64,000 bases of DNA. It comes from Terebella lapidaria (Eukaryota; Annelida; Polychaeta; Terebellida; Terebellidae). Shown here in pieces: positions 11,412 through 24,492 of this stretch. The stretch's first letter is position 1; each line of letters opens with the position of its first letter. Below the pieces are notes generated by a model. The model saw nothing but the letters and a program-made list of their open reading frames with translations, had not been told where the DNA came from and searched no databases. The stretch spans positions 28,268,694 to 28,332,693 of the forward strand of contig OX424570.1 in NCBI GenBank assembly GCA_949152475.1. The letters run 5' to 3'. A program made the translations under genes and the position numbers.

Positions 11412-12143
11412 GTGACGAATATCGTTCACGGCCGATATTAAGCCGGTTTAACTGGGTCGTCGTGTGGTACAATAAGCCGGCAGTTTCAATTTAACTGTTT
11501 ATTGTGGTGATAAAGACTGATGATCAATCACTCACAAACAGGGTCGCACTCTCACCTACGTCGGGTGATATCCCAGTCTATATTTCTATATTCCTAGTAT
11601 AGTCCTTTATACAACTTGCACATATATCCGATAGATTATATATATTAATATCGACAGTCTCACAGGAACTTTTGTATATACGTCCTGCCACTGGGATTTA
11701 CACTACACTTCTGCGCAGTAAACTGGGGCCGAGGGACCATGTGGCTGTGTAATTTCCCGCCAAGTGTAAGCGGTGTTGTGATAGGTTGAATGTGTGGTGC
11801 AATGCGCTGATGTCACCGGGAAAGTGGGTTTCCCCGGCTCGTGTCAATACTTGGAATGCCTGTATGTGTGCACGTGATGTATGGAGTATGTGTGTCAAGT
11901 TCTATGTTTAGAAGTCAGTGCATGTGAAGGTCAAGGTCGGGTAAACGGGGCCGAGTGTACTGAGCTAGCGGGGCCGCAGGTGCGTGGTTTGACCTGTGTA
12001 TGTAACCATGACTACATGGAGTTTATGCTTGTGATCGTATAGTGTGTACTTGTCCTGTATGTAAGTCATGTAGAATGAATGTTTGTTGTGGAAATGTGTA
12101 GTGCGCGGGAGGGACGGGAGTAACAGTCGCTAAAATTACTACA
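11412..12143 (-). repeat. Element A 3' LTR
   Basis: 732 bp, matching 22223-22954 with no difference noticed by eye. On the minus strand it begins TGTAGTAATTTTAG and ends ATATTCGTCAC. Confidence 0.93.
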
Positions 12144-12646
12144 TAACACCCCTTCATTAATCCTACGCCCTCGGGATTACCCTCCCCGGACCCTACCGTC
12201 GCCAAAAACTAAACAATAAAAAGCTAAAAAGTCCTAAAGGTCAAACCCAAAAGCACTCACACACACACGCCGCGCGAAATGCGAAAACACTTCATACAAT
12301 AAAAATTCCTAACTGTCAAAATAAACGTCAGCAGTCAGTCCGTCAGCAGTCTCTACGATGATACATATACAAATACATGCACAACAATGAATGGAATGTA
12401 TGATATGGAATGATAAACAAAACTCCTCGACGTTTCAAAGCGAAACGGAACTATAACTTTAAGAGTCTATTAAACTGAAATAAAATGTAGATTAAATTTA
12501 ACTAAATTACATGTATAAAAACAAAAAGCCATGACTAGGATATTAAATGTATATGTACAACTATTTACAATATATATATGCCGTGACCAGAATTGTTTGG
12601 TCACTCGGGGCCGCATCAAAGGGGCCGAACAGTTCAGGGACGAGTT

Positions 12647-13599
12647 TCACTTGTCCTCCCGTTCACGCCTGCTGGCGGGAGGAGGCGGGGCCGCTGGCGA
12701 TGCCTGCCGCATCAGCTGTAGCTGTTCATCCGGGGGTAACCTTGGCAGAATGGACACAATTGTGGCCAAAAGCTCCCCCGGAATGGTCGGTGTGGACGGG
12801 GTCGTCGGGGCTGTTGCCTCCGGAGTAGTTGGGGTCGACGCTGCTTGGAGCCGAGCGTTTTCCTGTTGGAGGTTATCAACTCGATCCTCCAACTGAGTCA
12901 CGCGAACTCGGAGCCGAAGATTTTCCTCGGACAGGGCGTCCGGGAACGTGGGCTGGTGGCGCTCATGTAGGGCGCCCATCCCAAAGCCGACAGACAGGCC
13001 GTTGTACTCTGCCTGTCTGATGTGATGATCCAGGGCCGACAGATACTCCCGACGAATTAGTCGCAAGTACTGGTGCGCTAAATCGTCAGCGCGGGCGAGT
13101 GACAGGGTCGGAAGGTGCTCCTCCGGTTCTGACGGCAGAAGCAAGGGGTCGGCATTATGGGCGGCCTGTTCGAGACGAGCCGTCCAAAAGTCCTCGTGAA
13201 ATCCGAGGTAGTTCGGGAGCCGCTGGGCGTCCTCATCCCGTAGGAAGTCTGTGAGGTCGGGATTCTGGCCGGGTAGTGCCTGCAGGCCGGGAAGCGAGCG
13301 GGTCGCCAAACGTCTGCCGTGTTGCCGCAGGAACTGGAAATCGGCCGCGAACTCGCCGGATCCATGAAGCGGCAGACGCTCGTCGAGGTCTCTGTGGAGT
13401 GACTCAAGCTGCTCCGGGTCGTCCACTTGGAGTCGGGGCCGGACGAAACTTCGTTGTCGGGGACGATTATGGGATGATCTGATTCATCCCCGGTGTCGAT
13501 TACCTGGACGGTGATGTTATCGCCGTCCAACTTAACTGTGCGGGGCCGATTGTCACCTGGGTCGCCATTTTCCCGGTCGTCTCCGGGTTTGTCAGCCAT
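12647..13599 (-). other. Element A accessory coding region downstream of pol
   Basis: Between pol and the 3' LTR there is open coding sequence on the element's sense strand. Its proximal part is acidic (MADKPGDDRENGDPGDNRP). Its distal part is Arg/Leu-rich and ends in a leucine-rich heptad stretch (about LRVRVTQLEDRVDNLQQE), followed by a Pro/Thr linker. No membrane segment or signal peptide is visible, so it is not an obvious envelope. No family is recognised. It is described as part of a fossil element. Confidence 0.6.
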
Positions 13600-15048
13600 G
13601 CTGACGGGCCGAAATCAAGCCGAAGTACTTCCCAAGTACTGACTAGGCTGGTTGTAACAAAGTCTGGATTTCTTCAAAACCAGCCTAGTTCAAATGCCGA
13701 TAATCCAAGCCGAATTAACTCCAAAGTCTTGTGACCAGGATTTCAATGATATCACAGTCTATAGGCCGATAAATATTGTTCGATTAGCACAGTTTCTATA
13801 ACAATAGTCTGTATCTCAATAGCCGAAACTTCTGACAATAGTCCTTCTCCTCCAAAGTCTCAGGCACAAGTGACCTGATTGCCGCTAATCTTCAATGCCG
13901 TACACAAAGATGCTGACAGCATCTCGATTCTTAGAACTGGGCCGGGGGGGCGCTCTCTATATGTATAGAAAACGTCTTTACGCTATGTATCATTGTTCCA
14001 AGCGTACACACAGCAAGGCGGGGCCGTCGTCAAGGAAACGCGGAGCGATCCTTCTCTGACCTCTTGGGTCAGTCCATTACGACAGTAGGGGTGTCCTCAC
14101 ACTGTCCAGATTTCCGTATGTCCATCTGCCGTCCCCTGGATAACTCGTGCCGAATCATTGTCTATTTATACTAGTCGACTGTTCAGATTACTGGGCTCTT
14201 TTTGCCCGACGACTCACTATTGTAATTATTAGGGGCGACTTCATGTAGGTGCTGTAAACAGCTAAAATGTTTATTAGCGCTCGTGCGTGCCTTGTGAACT
14301 CATCAGTCCATCATTCCTTCTCCCACAAGTTAGCGCACAATAAACTACGGGGTCGAGTTGCTGTTTCACAGACGACACACAGTTATTAAAGGCTGAGATA
14401 TGAATATCAATCACTCACAGGGGCGGACATCGTTCCATTCATTTTCAGCCAGTTCACAGGACGACGGGGCCGCAAATATTGTAGGGGTCGAAATTGCAAT
14501 GATCTGGGTCGGTCACACCGCGGCGCTTTGAATATTTTGGGTGATGAATTTGGTGACAGGCCGCATCTTGGCATGATAGCTATGTAGTGACTGGTTCACG
14601 TACCACTGGGCCGTTCCTCCGAATATTACATGGAGTGAGTAGAGGCTCTGTCGACGCATACTCCAGAACGAATCACACTATCACCTCTTCGACAACTAAG
14701 TGGCCTTACTCACGGTGTGACTGGTTATTATCCTCTTCGGCTGGCACATGGATTGAAGCTTTACATGATAATCTTAGTCATTGCGTAACATACGCCTTGA
14801 TCAATGGTACATGTTATACGGGGTCGAAACACATATCATCATGCAACCAATTTTTCACCAGCATCATAATTATAATATCATATCTAGTGTGTATATATCG
14901 AATTTGCCTCACTGACATCTTGTACATGTTAAATGCATATATTGTTATTGTAATATAATATATTATTATTGGGAAAGACATGATATCATAGTCCATTAGA
15001 CATGCATAATTCATCATCAATGATATCAATCAGATAACAGGGCCGGGG
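13600..15048. other. Element A spacer between pol and accessory region
   Basis: 1.4 kb without a supported reading frame, still carrying many GGGTCG and GGGCCG motifs on the plus strand. The part at 14800-15020 is AT-rich. Confidence 0.6.
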
Positions 15049-18000
15049 TTATCTGTAGCGGGCCGGTCTGCGTGCATTGCGTCTGGGTCGATTTGGTCGT
15101 GCAGGCGGGGGCGTAGCCTCGCTTGTCTCGGGGTCGGAAGATACCACAGGCTTTTGCCTGCGTGTCTTGCGTGCCGGTTTTGGAGTGTCGGAACTTGATC
15201 TGTGTGATCTTTTCCGTTGCCGATGTCGACTTGAGCCGGATGAGGTCGGAGATCGCGATTGACGATCCTGGGTCGTTTGCGAATCAGACTCTGCTGTTTG
15301 GTCTGAATCGGTATGCCGATCTTGGACTGTTACCTCCCAAGGGTAATAGAACTCCTTGAGAAGTCCCATGGGGTCGGGTGACTGTTCTGGGTCGGACTTG
15401 CTTGACGACGACGTGGGTCGTACAGGGTCGGAGTAGATGTGGGCCGCTTGGTTGTCACCTTCGTATGGCTTGAGCACATCCAGATGAACAACACGAGTGT
15501 TCCGAGGGTTGGAAACCAGGGCGATTCGGTAATCAACCTCGGTTACACGGTCGATGATCCTCCAGGGACCAGTCCAGGGCCGAGCGAACTTATTATTCTG
15601 CGTGAGTGGCAGATAATAATACCGGACCAGTTCGCCTGGTTGAAACTGGGGTCGTGGTTTCGCGTGGGCGTCATAACCCATCTTTTGCCGAATTGCCGCT
15701 TTCTCGAGATGGTCTTGTGCGAAACCGTGGGCCGTTCTGATGGCTTGCCGCAAATACTCCACATACTCCGGACCACACGGAGGTAGAGGCTCAGGGTCGT
15801 AGGTCGGAAACATGAGGTCGACTGGCAAGTTACACTCGTGTCCATACACCATCAGATGCGGGGTGCATCCCGTGGACGAGTGTACTGAGGTTCGATAGGC
15901 CATTAACACATATGGCAAGTGCAAGTCCCAATCGTTTGCACGATCGCTGACGAACGCACTCAGCATGTTGAGCAATGTCCTGTTGAATCGCTCAACCTGG
16001 CCGTCGCTCTGGGGTCGGTATGGGGTCGTACGAATCTTCTTAGCGCCCAGTAGACGCACAACATGCCGGAACAGGGACGACTCAAACTCAGTACCTTGAT
16101 CGCTATGGACCGCTTTGGGGACACCGTGGTAGACTATCCACCGATTCACCAGGGTGTCGGCAACATTTTTGGCCGTATGTCGCCGTAGCGGAAAAGCGTC
16201 AGTGTACTTCGTGAAGTAGTCCGACACGACTAGCACATACCGATAGCCTCTTCCCGTGACCTTGTGGGTGTCGAGGATGTCCATCGCTATTCTGTCGAAC
16301 GGCGCTCCTGTCGGTAGCTGTGTCAGGGGCGATCTTTTTGGGGCCGGTTTACCCTTGCGGGTCACACATTGCGGGCAGCGGGCACACCAGCGGGCGACGT
16401 CCAGCGCCAAGCCGGGCCAGTAGAATCGGCGCCTGACTCTCTCGATGGTACGCTGTATGCCGAGATGTCCGACAATCTTGAGGTCGTGTAGTTGGTGCAG
16501 AACTTGTGTCCTGAGTGCTACGGGGAGCACGGTTTGCACCACGGGCCGTCCAGCAGGGTCGGGTTTTATATGTCGAACTAGCACACCGTCTTGTAGCGCC
16601 AGGAGGTTCCAGCGGGAAACAAGTGTCTTTACCTCCTCTCCTTGGCGGGCGACTTCTCGTGAGTCGGGCTTGGTGCCGGCTAGTATCCATTGCCGCACTT
16701 TTCCGACGCTGGGGTCGGCTTGCTGTGCCGCGACAATGTCCTGGGTCGAATAGTCCGAGAGCCACTTTTGTCCATCAAGTGTGGCGTCCAAAGCACGGAC
16801 TCGAACAACTTGGCGTGCCGAAACTAGCTGGGGCAAGACCGGTGATGTTATCGAATCACTGTCCAGGAGGTCTGCCCTTGTCTGGGTCGGAACAACAGTT
16901 ATCCGACGAACTGGAAGTTCTCCGGAACTTGTTTCTGGGTCGGTCGGAGGTGTGACGAGTCGTCCGGGACAGTCTTGGTGTTTGCAACTGTGGCACCGTG
17001 ACAAGCCGTCGGCGTTACCGTGTAATTTTCCGGGTCGATGCTCTATCCGAAAGTCATACTGCTGTAGCTTGGCGAGCCACCTAGCGAGCATGCCGTCGGC
17101 GTCGCTGTAGTTTTTCAGCCACCTTAGCGAGCTATGGTCGGTTCGGAGGAGGAATTTCCTACCCCAGAGGTAGTGCCGATAGTGTTGCACCATCTCAACT
17201 ACTGCCAGTAGTTCCCGATAGGTGGTGCAATAGTTCCGCTGGGTCCGGGACAGGGTCTTGCTGGCGAACCCGATGGGGATCTCCTTCCCGTCAACCCTTT
17301 GTGAGAGGGCTCCTCCCACAGCAAAGCCGCTTGCATCCGTATCGAGGATGAAGTAGTCCTCCGGATTCTGGGTCGGATGAGCGAGCTTGGGCGCCTTGAT
17401 GAGGGCGTCGCGGAGTCGCTGGAAAGCTCGTCGCTGGGCCGGTCCCCAAGTGAAGTGGCATTCACCTCGGGTAAGCGCTACGAGAGGTTCAGCGATCTCA
17501 GCGTAGTCCTTGATGAATCGCCTGTGGTAGTTGGCGAAACCAAGGAAAGCCCTGACGTCGGTGATCTCGCACGGGGTCGGCCATTCTCTGATGGCTTTGA
17601 CTTTGTTGGGGTCGACTCGGATTCCTTGGCCGCTCACTATGAACCCTAAGTACAAGATTTCCCGTTGAAATAACTCACACTTCTTGGGCTGAAGTTTCAG
17701 GCCTGCCGATCTGATTCGATCCAGGACCGCTTCCAGGTTTGCGAGTGCCTGGTCGAATGTTCTGCCGTAAGCTATCACGTCGTCGAGATAGCACATACAC
17801 CGGGTCCACAAGTAACCACGGAGTATGGTCTCCATAAGCCGTTCGAAGGTTGCCGGGGCGTTGCTAAGGCCGAATGGCATGACCTTAAACTGATAGAGTC
17901 CCTTCCTTGTGGCGAAGGCAGTCTTCGGTCTGTCGCTGGGGTCGACTTCAACCTGCCAGTAGCCAGAGGCCAGGTCTAGGGCCGAGAAGTAGTTGGCGCC

Positions 18001-19434
18001 TGCCAGGGCGTCATGAGTATCCTGAATGTTGGGCAAGGGATACGAATCCTTGCGGGTGACGTCATTCAGGAGCCGATAGTCGACACAGAAGCGTACCTGT
18101 CCGTTCTTCTTCCGCACGAGCACTACCTGTGCGCTCCAGGGCGAATCGGACGGCTCAATACACCCCAAGCGGAGCATCTTGTCGATCTCCTCGTCGATGA
18201 TGCTTTGCTGTGCCTGAGGGACGCGTCGCTGTCGTTGTCGAATTGGGGCCGAGTTGCCGGTGTCGATTCTATGCTGGACGACTTGGGTCCGTCCCAGTTG
18301 GCCGTCTGGGTGCATAAATGTGTCCTGGTATTGGTGAACCAGGTTGGCGCAACGCCGATGCTGTTCCGGCGCTAGTCCGGCGCGATCCACCATTTCTTGT
18401 AGATGTGGCGGTAGGTCGCGGTAGTGACTGGCGTCTACCGTGGCCGAGTCGGGCTCCTCTCCGGGTCGTGGCAGGGCTCCGACGACACTTTCGACAGGGC
18501 TTGCTATGGCGACAGGGTCGGAACGGGTGAGCGTAATGCCGGTATCTGCTGGATTGACTACCGACACCTTTACGCACTGCCGATTCAGGGTCGTAAGTGT
18601 TCTCCCCATGATGAGGTCGGTTTCCTCGGGAAAGGTCGTAAGTGGCTGGACTATCCTCGGGTGTTGTCGAACTCGAACTCGGGAAGTCGGGACCAGCTCC
18701 ACTATTGCTTCGCTGCGTGCGGGGACGGTGACAGCTCGTCGCACGGCCATTCTGACAACATTGGCCTCAATGTCTTTATGTGCGAACAGGATTTCTTTGT
18801 GTACCTGTATCGTCCCTTCACCGTAATTCACTACAGCGTGAGCTTGCCGAAAAAAGTTCATGCCGAGAATCATGTCGTCATGTATGTCAGCCACACAAAA
18901 GGTTACGACCATATGGTTAGTTCCGACCTGTATTGAGAGGTCGATCAGTCCATCGATCGGGCTTGACTGTCCGGTGACGTCACGAATAATAGCCGAAGTA
19001 GACCGCAAATGTCGCTGGTCAGCGGGGACGTGACGTAGCTGATCGCGTCGGAGCAGGGAGATCTGCGCTCCGGAGTCGAGTACAGCCTTTATCGTCTTGT
19101 TTCCGACGTGTACCGGCAACTTCCAGCATTTGTGATTGGTGGCGCTGGAGTTGTTGATGACAGCCGGAATTTCGGGGTCGTCTAGCGGTGGCCGGAAGAG
19201 TGTGTGCAGAGGCGGCAGTTTGGATTCCGGTCCACTCGGAAAAGCGTAGAATCCTCCGTCGTCGGAGATCCACTCGATCTCGGACATGCTGTCCGTTCCG
19301 GTGCCGTTGGCGGTCGGGGGTGACACCCCTTCAGGACGACGGTCTCCACGTGGTGGTCGCTGTGGCCGCGGTGCGGACACCCCTTCATGAAAAGAGGCCG
19401 ATTTCGGGGTCGGAGCTTGACATTTTGTACACAC
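15049..19434 (-). other. pol: Element A pol (protease-RT-RNase H-integrase)
   Basis: One open frame of about 1461 codons. Domains in order: aspartic protease with VLDSGAQISLL and MILGMNFF; reverse transcriptase with YPLPNIQDTHDAL, ALDLASGYWQVEV, MPFGLSNAPATFERLM and YLDDV; RNase H with LDTDASGFAVGGALS and RTDHSSLRWL; HHCC zinc domain ending CARCPQC; integrase core with MDILDTH, VHSDQGTEFESS and SDGQVERFNR; and a GPY/F-type module (TGPWRIIDRVTEVDYRI). The C-terminal tail is Ser/Arg-rich. It lies in a different frame from gag, so a family-typical recoding or separate start is likely. Order and motifs place it in Ty3/gypsy (Metaviridae). Confidence 0.95.
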
Positions 19435-19580
19435 CCCTTCAAGGAGCTGAGGTGTGGGCTGGGCCGGCTGCGGGGTCGTTATTGGTGTCGTTACCGGTAC
19501 AGTAGTCGTGACAACCGCAGATGTGGAGCGGGGAACGTTGTCCTGTTGTCTGGAAGGTCCTTGCTCCTCAGCACCTTCCC

Positions 19581-22160
19581 CTACTGGTTTGACGACGGGG
19601 TCGGAGGTGTTGGTGGGGCCGGTTTAGTTTGGTTACCGGTTTGGTTAGGTACTGACAACACTTGAGCTGTCCTTCTGTCAGTACCGGGACCATTGGGCCG
19701 AAATGCTAGCGGTTTCATGCCGTTACGTACTAGCACATCCTTAAGCCGAAAGCATCGCATCCAGCGATGGCCGGGCTTCTTGCAAAAGAAGCACACCATG
19801 GGTCGTCCGGGTTGCGGGGGTCGATCACCTTTCATCGGGGCCGTTGTTCGTAGGACAGAGAAGATAGCCGTTTCCTCGCACAGTCCATTCTCGTCACTAA
19901 GGACGCACTGGAAGGCTTCGGCCACCCACTCGCGTGAGCTGGTTGGCACTGAGTGTTCGTCGCAACCTTGTAGGCCGGTAGTGTCACTGTCCGCGGGGTC
20001 GTAGTAGGCCGCAATTTGCTCTGGGGTTAGTGTTTCCCCCTGAGTGACTTGTCCCATGGCACAGGACAGTTCCTCATTGACAGGGTCGTCTTCCGCGTAT
20101 CCGCTTGCGGAAATGTCAGCACGTCGTGTGCCTCGATGTCGATCTCTGGCTGTCCTCTGTTGACGACTCTCTACCTTGAGAACGGCCGTAAGTGCCTCAC
20201 TGTAACTGTTAAAAGTGAGGGCACACAGTTTATCGGCAATGGGGTCGGGTTGGCCGTTCACGAATTGCGCAATTACAGTTCGTTGCCGCGACGTTGGCGT
20301 AACGTCGTCGAACACTTGCTCCGCCAGGGCCTGGAGTCGCTCCATGTAGTGTTCCGCGTCCTCTTTTCGTTCCCGCTTGAGGAACGGGAAATCGTCCCGT
20401 TTGGACTGTCGACGGGGCTCGGGTTCCCAGCCCTCTAGGAGTTGGCGACGGAACTCTCCCCAGGGAGTTGCGACCGGGATATTGAGAGCTAGCGCTTCAG
20501 CGCGGCCGCGTAGCGTGCTCCGGAAGGTCGTCGTCTTGTTGAGGTCGGAGTAAGTAAAGGCCGCAGCGAATTGTTCGAAACTCCGAACGTATTGAGTGAG
20601 ATTGCCCTCCTTAAAGGTCGCACGCCATTGAGCCATTTTAGCCGTAGCCAACGTTTGGGGCTCAGACGTGAGTCTCTGTGGCGTGGGCGTGTCAACACTC
20701 ACCGCAACTGGTGTAGTCGCTGTAGTGGCCGTCGGGGTCGGAACAGCCGAAGTCGCCGGAGCCGTCGTATCTGGGCCGATCGGGGTCGCGTTAGCGGGGG
20801 CGGTCGGTGCTGTCGTCGCGGAGACGGCGAGCGATGCGGCGGGTGGTGCCGTCGTGTGGCCGGGGTCGTGTGGTGCTTGTGCAGCGGGGGCCGGTTGACT
20901 GTATGGAGGCGTCACCCATGGTATCCCGACTGAGGGTGGGAATACAGCCGGTGGTGGATATCGGTATACCGATCCATCCGGGCATACACCATGGTACACT
21001 AATCCGGGTTGTGTACCATGATAGCCGGTGTCAGCGATCACGCTGGGAACGCCACCATATCCAGGCGGTGGGTTCGCGTAGCCGACATGCGGTGAGTAGT
21101 ATCCGACAGCTACTCCATTTGGAACACCGCTTGTTGCGCCAGGGTATCCGACTGGCGGTACACCATATCCGTTGGTGTTTCCGACTGATTGTGAGATCGG
21201 AGGTCCGATCATTTGCACAACACTTTCTGCCGGAGCAGACACAACTTGATCTTGCGACGGATCGAAGCGCGGTTGTTCTCCGGTAGTCGGCGATGGTCGG
21301 TGCGTGGTCGGCGCGGGAGCGCGTGTGTCGGAAGTCGGCGTGTCGGGGTCGCAGAGTCGGCGACTTGATGTCGAGGGTGCTTGTCGGGGTCGCGCTTGTC
21401 GCATGGTGGCGCGAGGTTCCGCCATTGTGTCGCTGGGTCGTTGTTGTCGTAGCGGCGTCGCGATCCGGGTAGCGGTCGTCATCAGGATGTCTTCGGATGT
21501 CGCACCCGTCTGGCTGGGTCGTGTGTACTCTACCACCGTAGGCTCGGTCGGTATGCGTGAGTACATTTCTGGCGCGGGGCCGTGTTGTCTCGGCGTCATG
21601 GACGGCGCCAGGGGTCGATTGGCCGAATAAGCGTTCGGCGGGGTCGATTCCGGAACATTGTCAGACTGACAAACCCACTGTCGTATCCGAGAGTTACTTG
21701 GTGGGTGCGTAACCATTGACGTGTCTATGGTTACCGGCCGAACGTCCACTGCTAATTGTTCTGGGTCGATATCACAATCTACGCTCGCTCTTTGACGTGA
21801 GCGCGTATAGTTTCTGTCGGCAAAGTCACTTTTCTGGGTCGCTCTAGCCGGCGTGGCCGAGTACGCTCTAGCGTGCGCACGCAGAATGTCACTTACTGTA
21901 TGTGACGGGTCGAGCGGGTCTTCGTCTAGGAACTCCTGCACCAGGTCGGTAGGCGGCGAAAACGATCTCAGGGACGAATGGTCGCCAATGGAGTCGAAAA
22001 GGCCGGACGGTTGTTGCTCCTGCGACAGTGGAACTGTATCGCTCATGGCGACTGAGCGAGGGCCGGAAGGTCGGAAGGCCGAATTCGGATTGATCGTCAC
22101 TTCATCATCCGTAGGGTCGAGTGGCTCACCGCGGGAGGCTCCCGGGGCCAATGCCATCAA
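19581..22160 (-). other. gag: Element A gag
   Basis: About 859 codons. A long Pro/Thr/Ser-rich N-terminal half contains Gly-Tyr-Pro repeats (around PVGYPGATSGVPNG). It is followed by a retrotransposon-gag-like helical region (QWRATFKEGNLTQYVRSFEQ) and a CCHC zinc knuckle, CFFCKKPGHRWMRC, near the C-terminus. The N-terminal extension is long for a Ty3/gypsy gag. Confidence 0.9.
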
Positions 22161-22222
22161 TGCCGGTCAGGTCTGGGTCGATAATCCGAGACTAGCTCAG
22201 ATCCTGGTCGAACGGCGCCAAT

Positions 22223-22954
22223 GTGACGAATATCGTTCACGGCCGATATTAAGCCGGTTTAACTGGGTCGTCGTGTGGTACAATAAGCCGGCAGTTTCAA
22301 TTTAACTGTTTATTGTGGTGATAAAGACTGATGATCAATCACTCACAAACAGGGTCGCACTCTCACCTACGTCGGGTGATATCCCAGTCTATATTTCTAT
22401 ATTCCTAGTATAGTCCTTTATACAACTTGCACATATATCCGATAGATTATATATATTAATATCGACAGTCTCACAGGAACTTTTGTATATACGTCCTGCC
22501 ACTGGGATTTACACTACACTTCTGCGCAGTAAACTGGGGCCGAGGGACCATGTGGCTGTGTAATTTCCCGCCAAGTGTAAGCGGTGTTGTGATAGGTTGA
22601 ATGTGTGGTGCAATGCGCTGATGTCACCGGGAAAGTGGGTTTCCCCGGCTCGTGTCAATACTTGGAATGCCTGTATGTGTGCACGTGATGTATGGAGTAT
22701 GTGTGTCAAGTTCTATGTTTAGAAGTCAGTGCATGTGAAGGTCAAGGTCGGGTAAACGGGGCCGAGTGTACTGAGCTAGCGGGGCCGCAGGTGCGTGGTT
22801 TGACCTGTGTATGTAACCATGACTACATGGAGTTTATGCTTGTGATCGTATAGTGTGTACTTGTCCTGTATGTAAGTCATGTAGAATGAATGTTTGTTGT
22901 GGAAATGTGTAGTGCGCGGGAGGGACGGGAGTAACAGTCGCTAAAATTACTACA
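22223..22954 (-). repeat. Element A 5' LTR
   Basis: 732 bp, same sequence as 11412-12143. It is followed on the minus strand by the PBS-like TGGCGCCGTTCGACCAGG. Confidence 0.93.
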
Positions 22955-22959
22955 TACAT

Positions 22960-24492
22960 ATAGTTGACAGATCAGATTTCATGTTTCCAGCCCTCATATT
23001 GTATGCATCTCAGTCTGCTCGTATACATCCGGTAGCTCGCTGGGGGTTCGAGTCCGCTTCTCCTCTACGCGCGCCAGATATTGCTCTCCTATCCTGATCT
23101 CTCCTCGCGTCCCCGGTCTCCTTATGCACCGTGTGTGGAATGTTCCGTCTCGCGCCCCGACTCTTCTCTGTGTTGTCCCCCGAGTACCGAGTGTGTTCTC
23201 TCCCGAGCTGGTCTTTTCACCCTCTTCTTATTCACAATATCTCTCATTTGCATTTACGTAAATCGGCTTGTCATTATTATTTTTAGTTACATTACCCTGA
23301 CTCACATGAGGATAAAATACATCTAGAGGTGACCGCTACATAGACTCTAGTGACCACGGTCACCCGATAACAATATCACCTTATCAGAATGGTGTCCGGT
23401 CTGACACTTAATTGATTTTCTAGAACCTTCATTCAACGTGTCCAGTTGTGATGAGTACAAATAACACACTGATGAATAAATGCATGTGGCAGCATTAAGT
23501 CACTTGATAAATAATACATTTAAATCATTGGGAGATAACATAAACCCGTTAAACAAAGTTGTAACACAATGCAGAAAGGTATAGTGCTATAAGGCATACG
23601 TCACTTAGGGACCAAGCATTATTTTTTTCTGCCATCGCAAAAAATAGCCCATGGTCTGAGATTACCGGACAAAAATTATTAAGTGTTAACACGAACAAAT
23701 TCCAAAATTGGTCATTTTTCGATGTCATTGAAAAATATTGCACGTGAAAAACTCACGCTTTATTTATAATTGCGCTGTCAGAAAATACCATTGCACAAAT
23801 TTCCAGACAGACATGAACTTGAGATTTATCACTGAAAGTCATCTGGGTCAAGTTCAACATGTTTAGGTCACCATCAAAAATTCCCTGTGTTAGAACATAT
23901 TAGAACATATATAATTGAGCGTTTTGTCTGTAGAAGCCAGTTTACACGTTTCAGGTCAGGTGACTTTGAGAATTGAGTTGATATTGTGGAAAAAAACAAG
24001 AAAAAAGGCCACAAAAGTCCAAATTTGGGCATTTTCGAATCAAAATAGCCTTTTTGGCCTTCCAGGGCCACCATACAAATCGCCATATAAAATTGCTATT
24101 TGAAGGTGCTGATATATAAGCCCTATCTTCAAGCTCTCCAGAAATACAGTTGGGACAGCTCCGATTATGGAGGGAAAAAGTGGCTATTTTGTTTTCAAAG
24201 GGTGACTATTATTATTTTTTGCCTGGAAATGGCCCGAAATGGATAGTAGCTCGATTTGGGACAATTTTTTTTACCGACCCAACAAATGATCGAGATGGTC
24301 ACCCAGACCGCTGATTCAAGGGCAATGAAACGTGCACACCATAGGCTCGCTAAGCTAATAATGGAGAAAAGTTGGAGATCTACCTCAATGTTAATTCCAT
24401 TAAATTTCTGGGACTGCGCACGATTTTGTGCGATTGTGTAGTATAGCTGCGCGTCAAATACACCCAATATTTTGCGTTCTGGTCCAAAATTG
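22960..24492. other. Intergenic sequence between elements A and B
   Basis: AT-rich sequence without a supported exon. Short frames here lack splice signals or family motifs. Confidence 0.5.

Larger units (their letters stand above)
11412..22954 (-). mobile_element. Element A: full-length Ty3/gypsy LTR retrotransposon
   Basis: Minus-strand order: LTR, a PBS-like sequence beginning TGGCGCCG at about 22220, gag, pol (protease, RT, RNase H, integrase), a long spacer, an extra coding region, a purine tract GAAGGGGTG, and LTR. TACAT flanks both sides (11407-11411 and 22955-22959). The two 732-bp LTRs look identical, so insertion is very recent. Gag and pol are open and the element looks whole. Its sense strand is rich in CGACCC and CGGCCC throughout, coding and non-coding alike. 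Confidence 0.93.

Noticed and set aside
12647-13599. Possible envelope gene of element A
   Set aside because: No signal peptide, membrane segment or cleavage-like motif; the visible features are acidic and coiled-coil.
15049-22160. Many plus-strand open frames across element A
   Set aside because: They are shadows of gag and pol on the opposite strand, kept open by high GC and the repeated motif.
23041-23075. GGTTCGAGTCC, like a tRNA B box
   Set aside because: No matching A box or cloverleaf stems could be found upstream.
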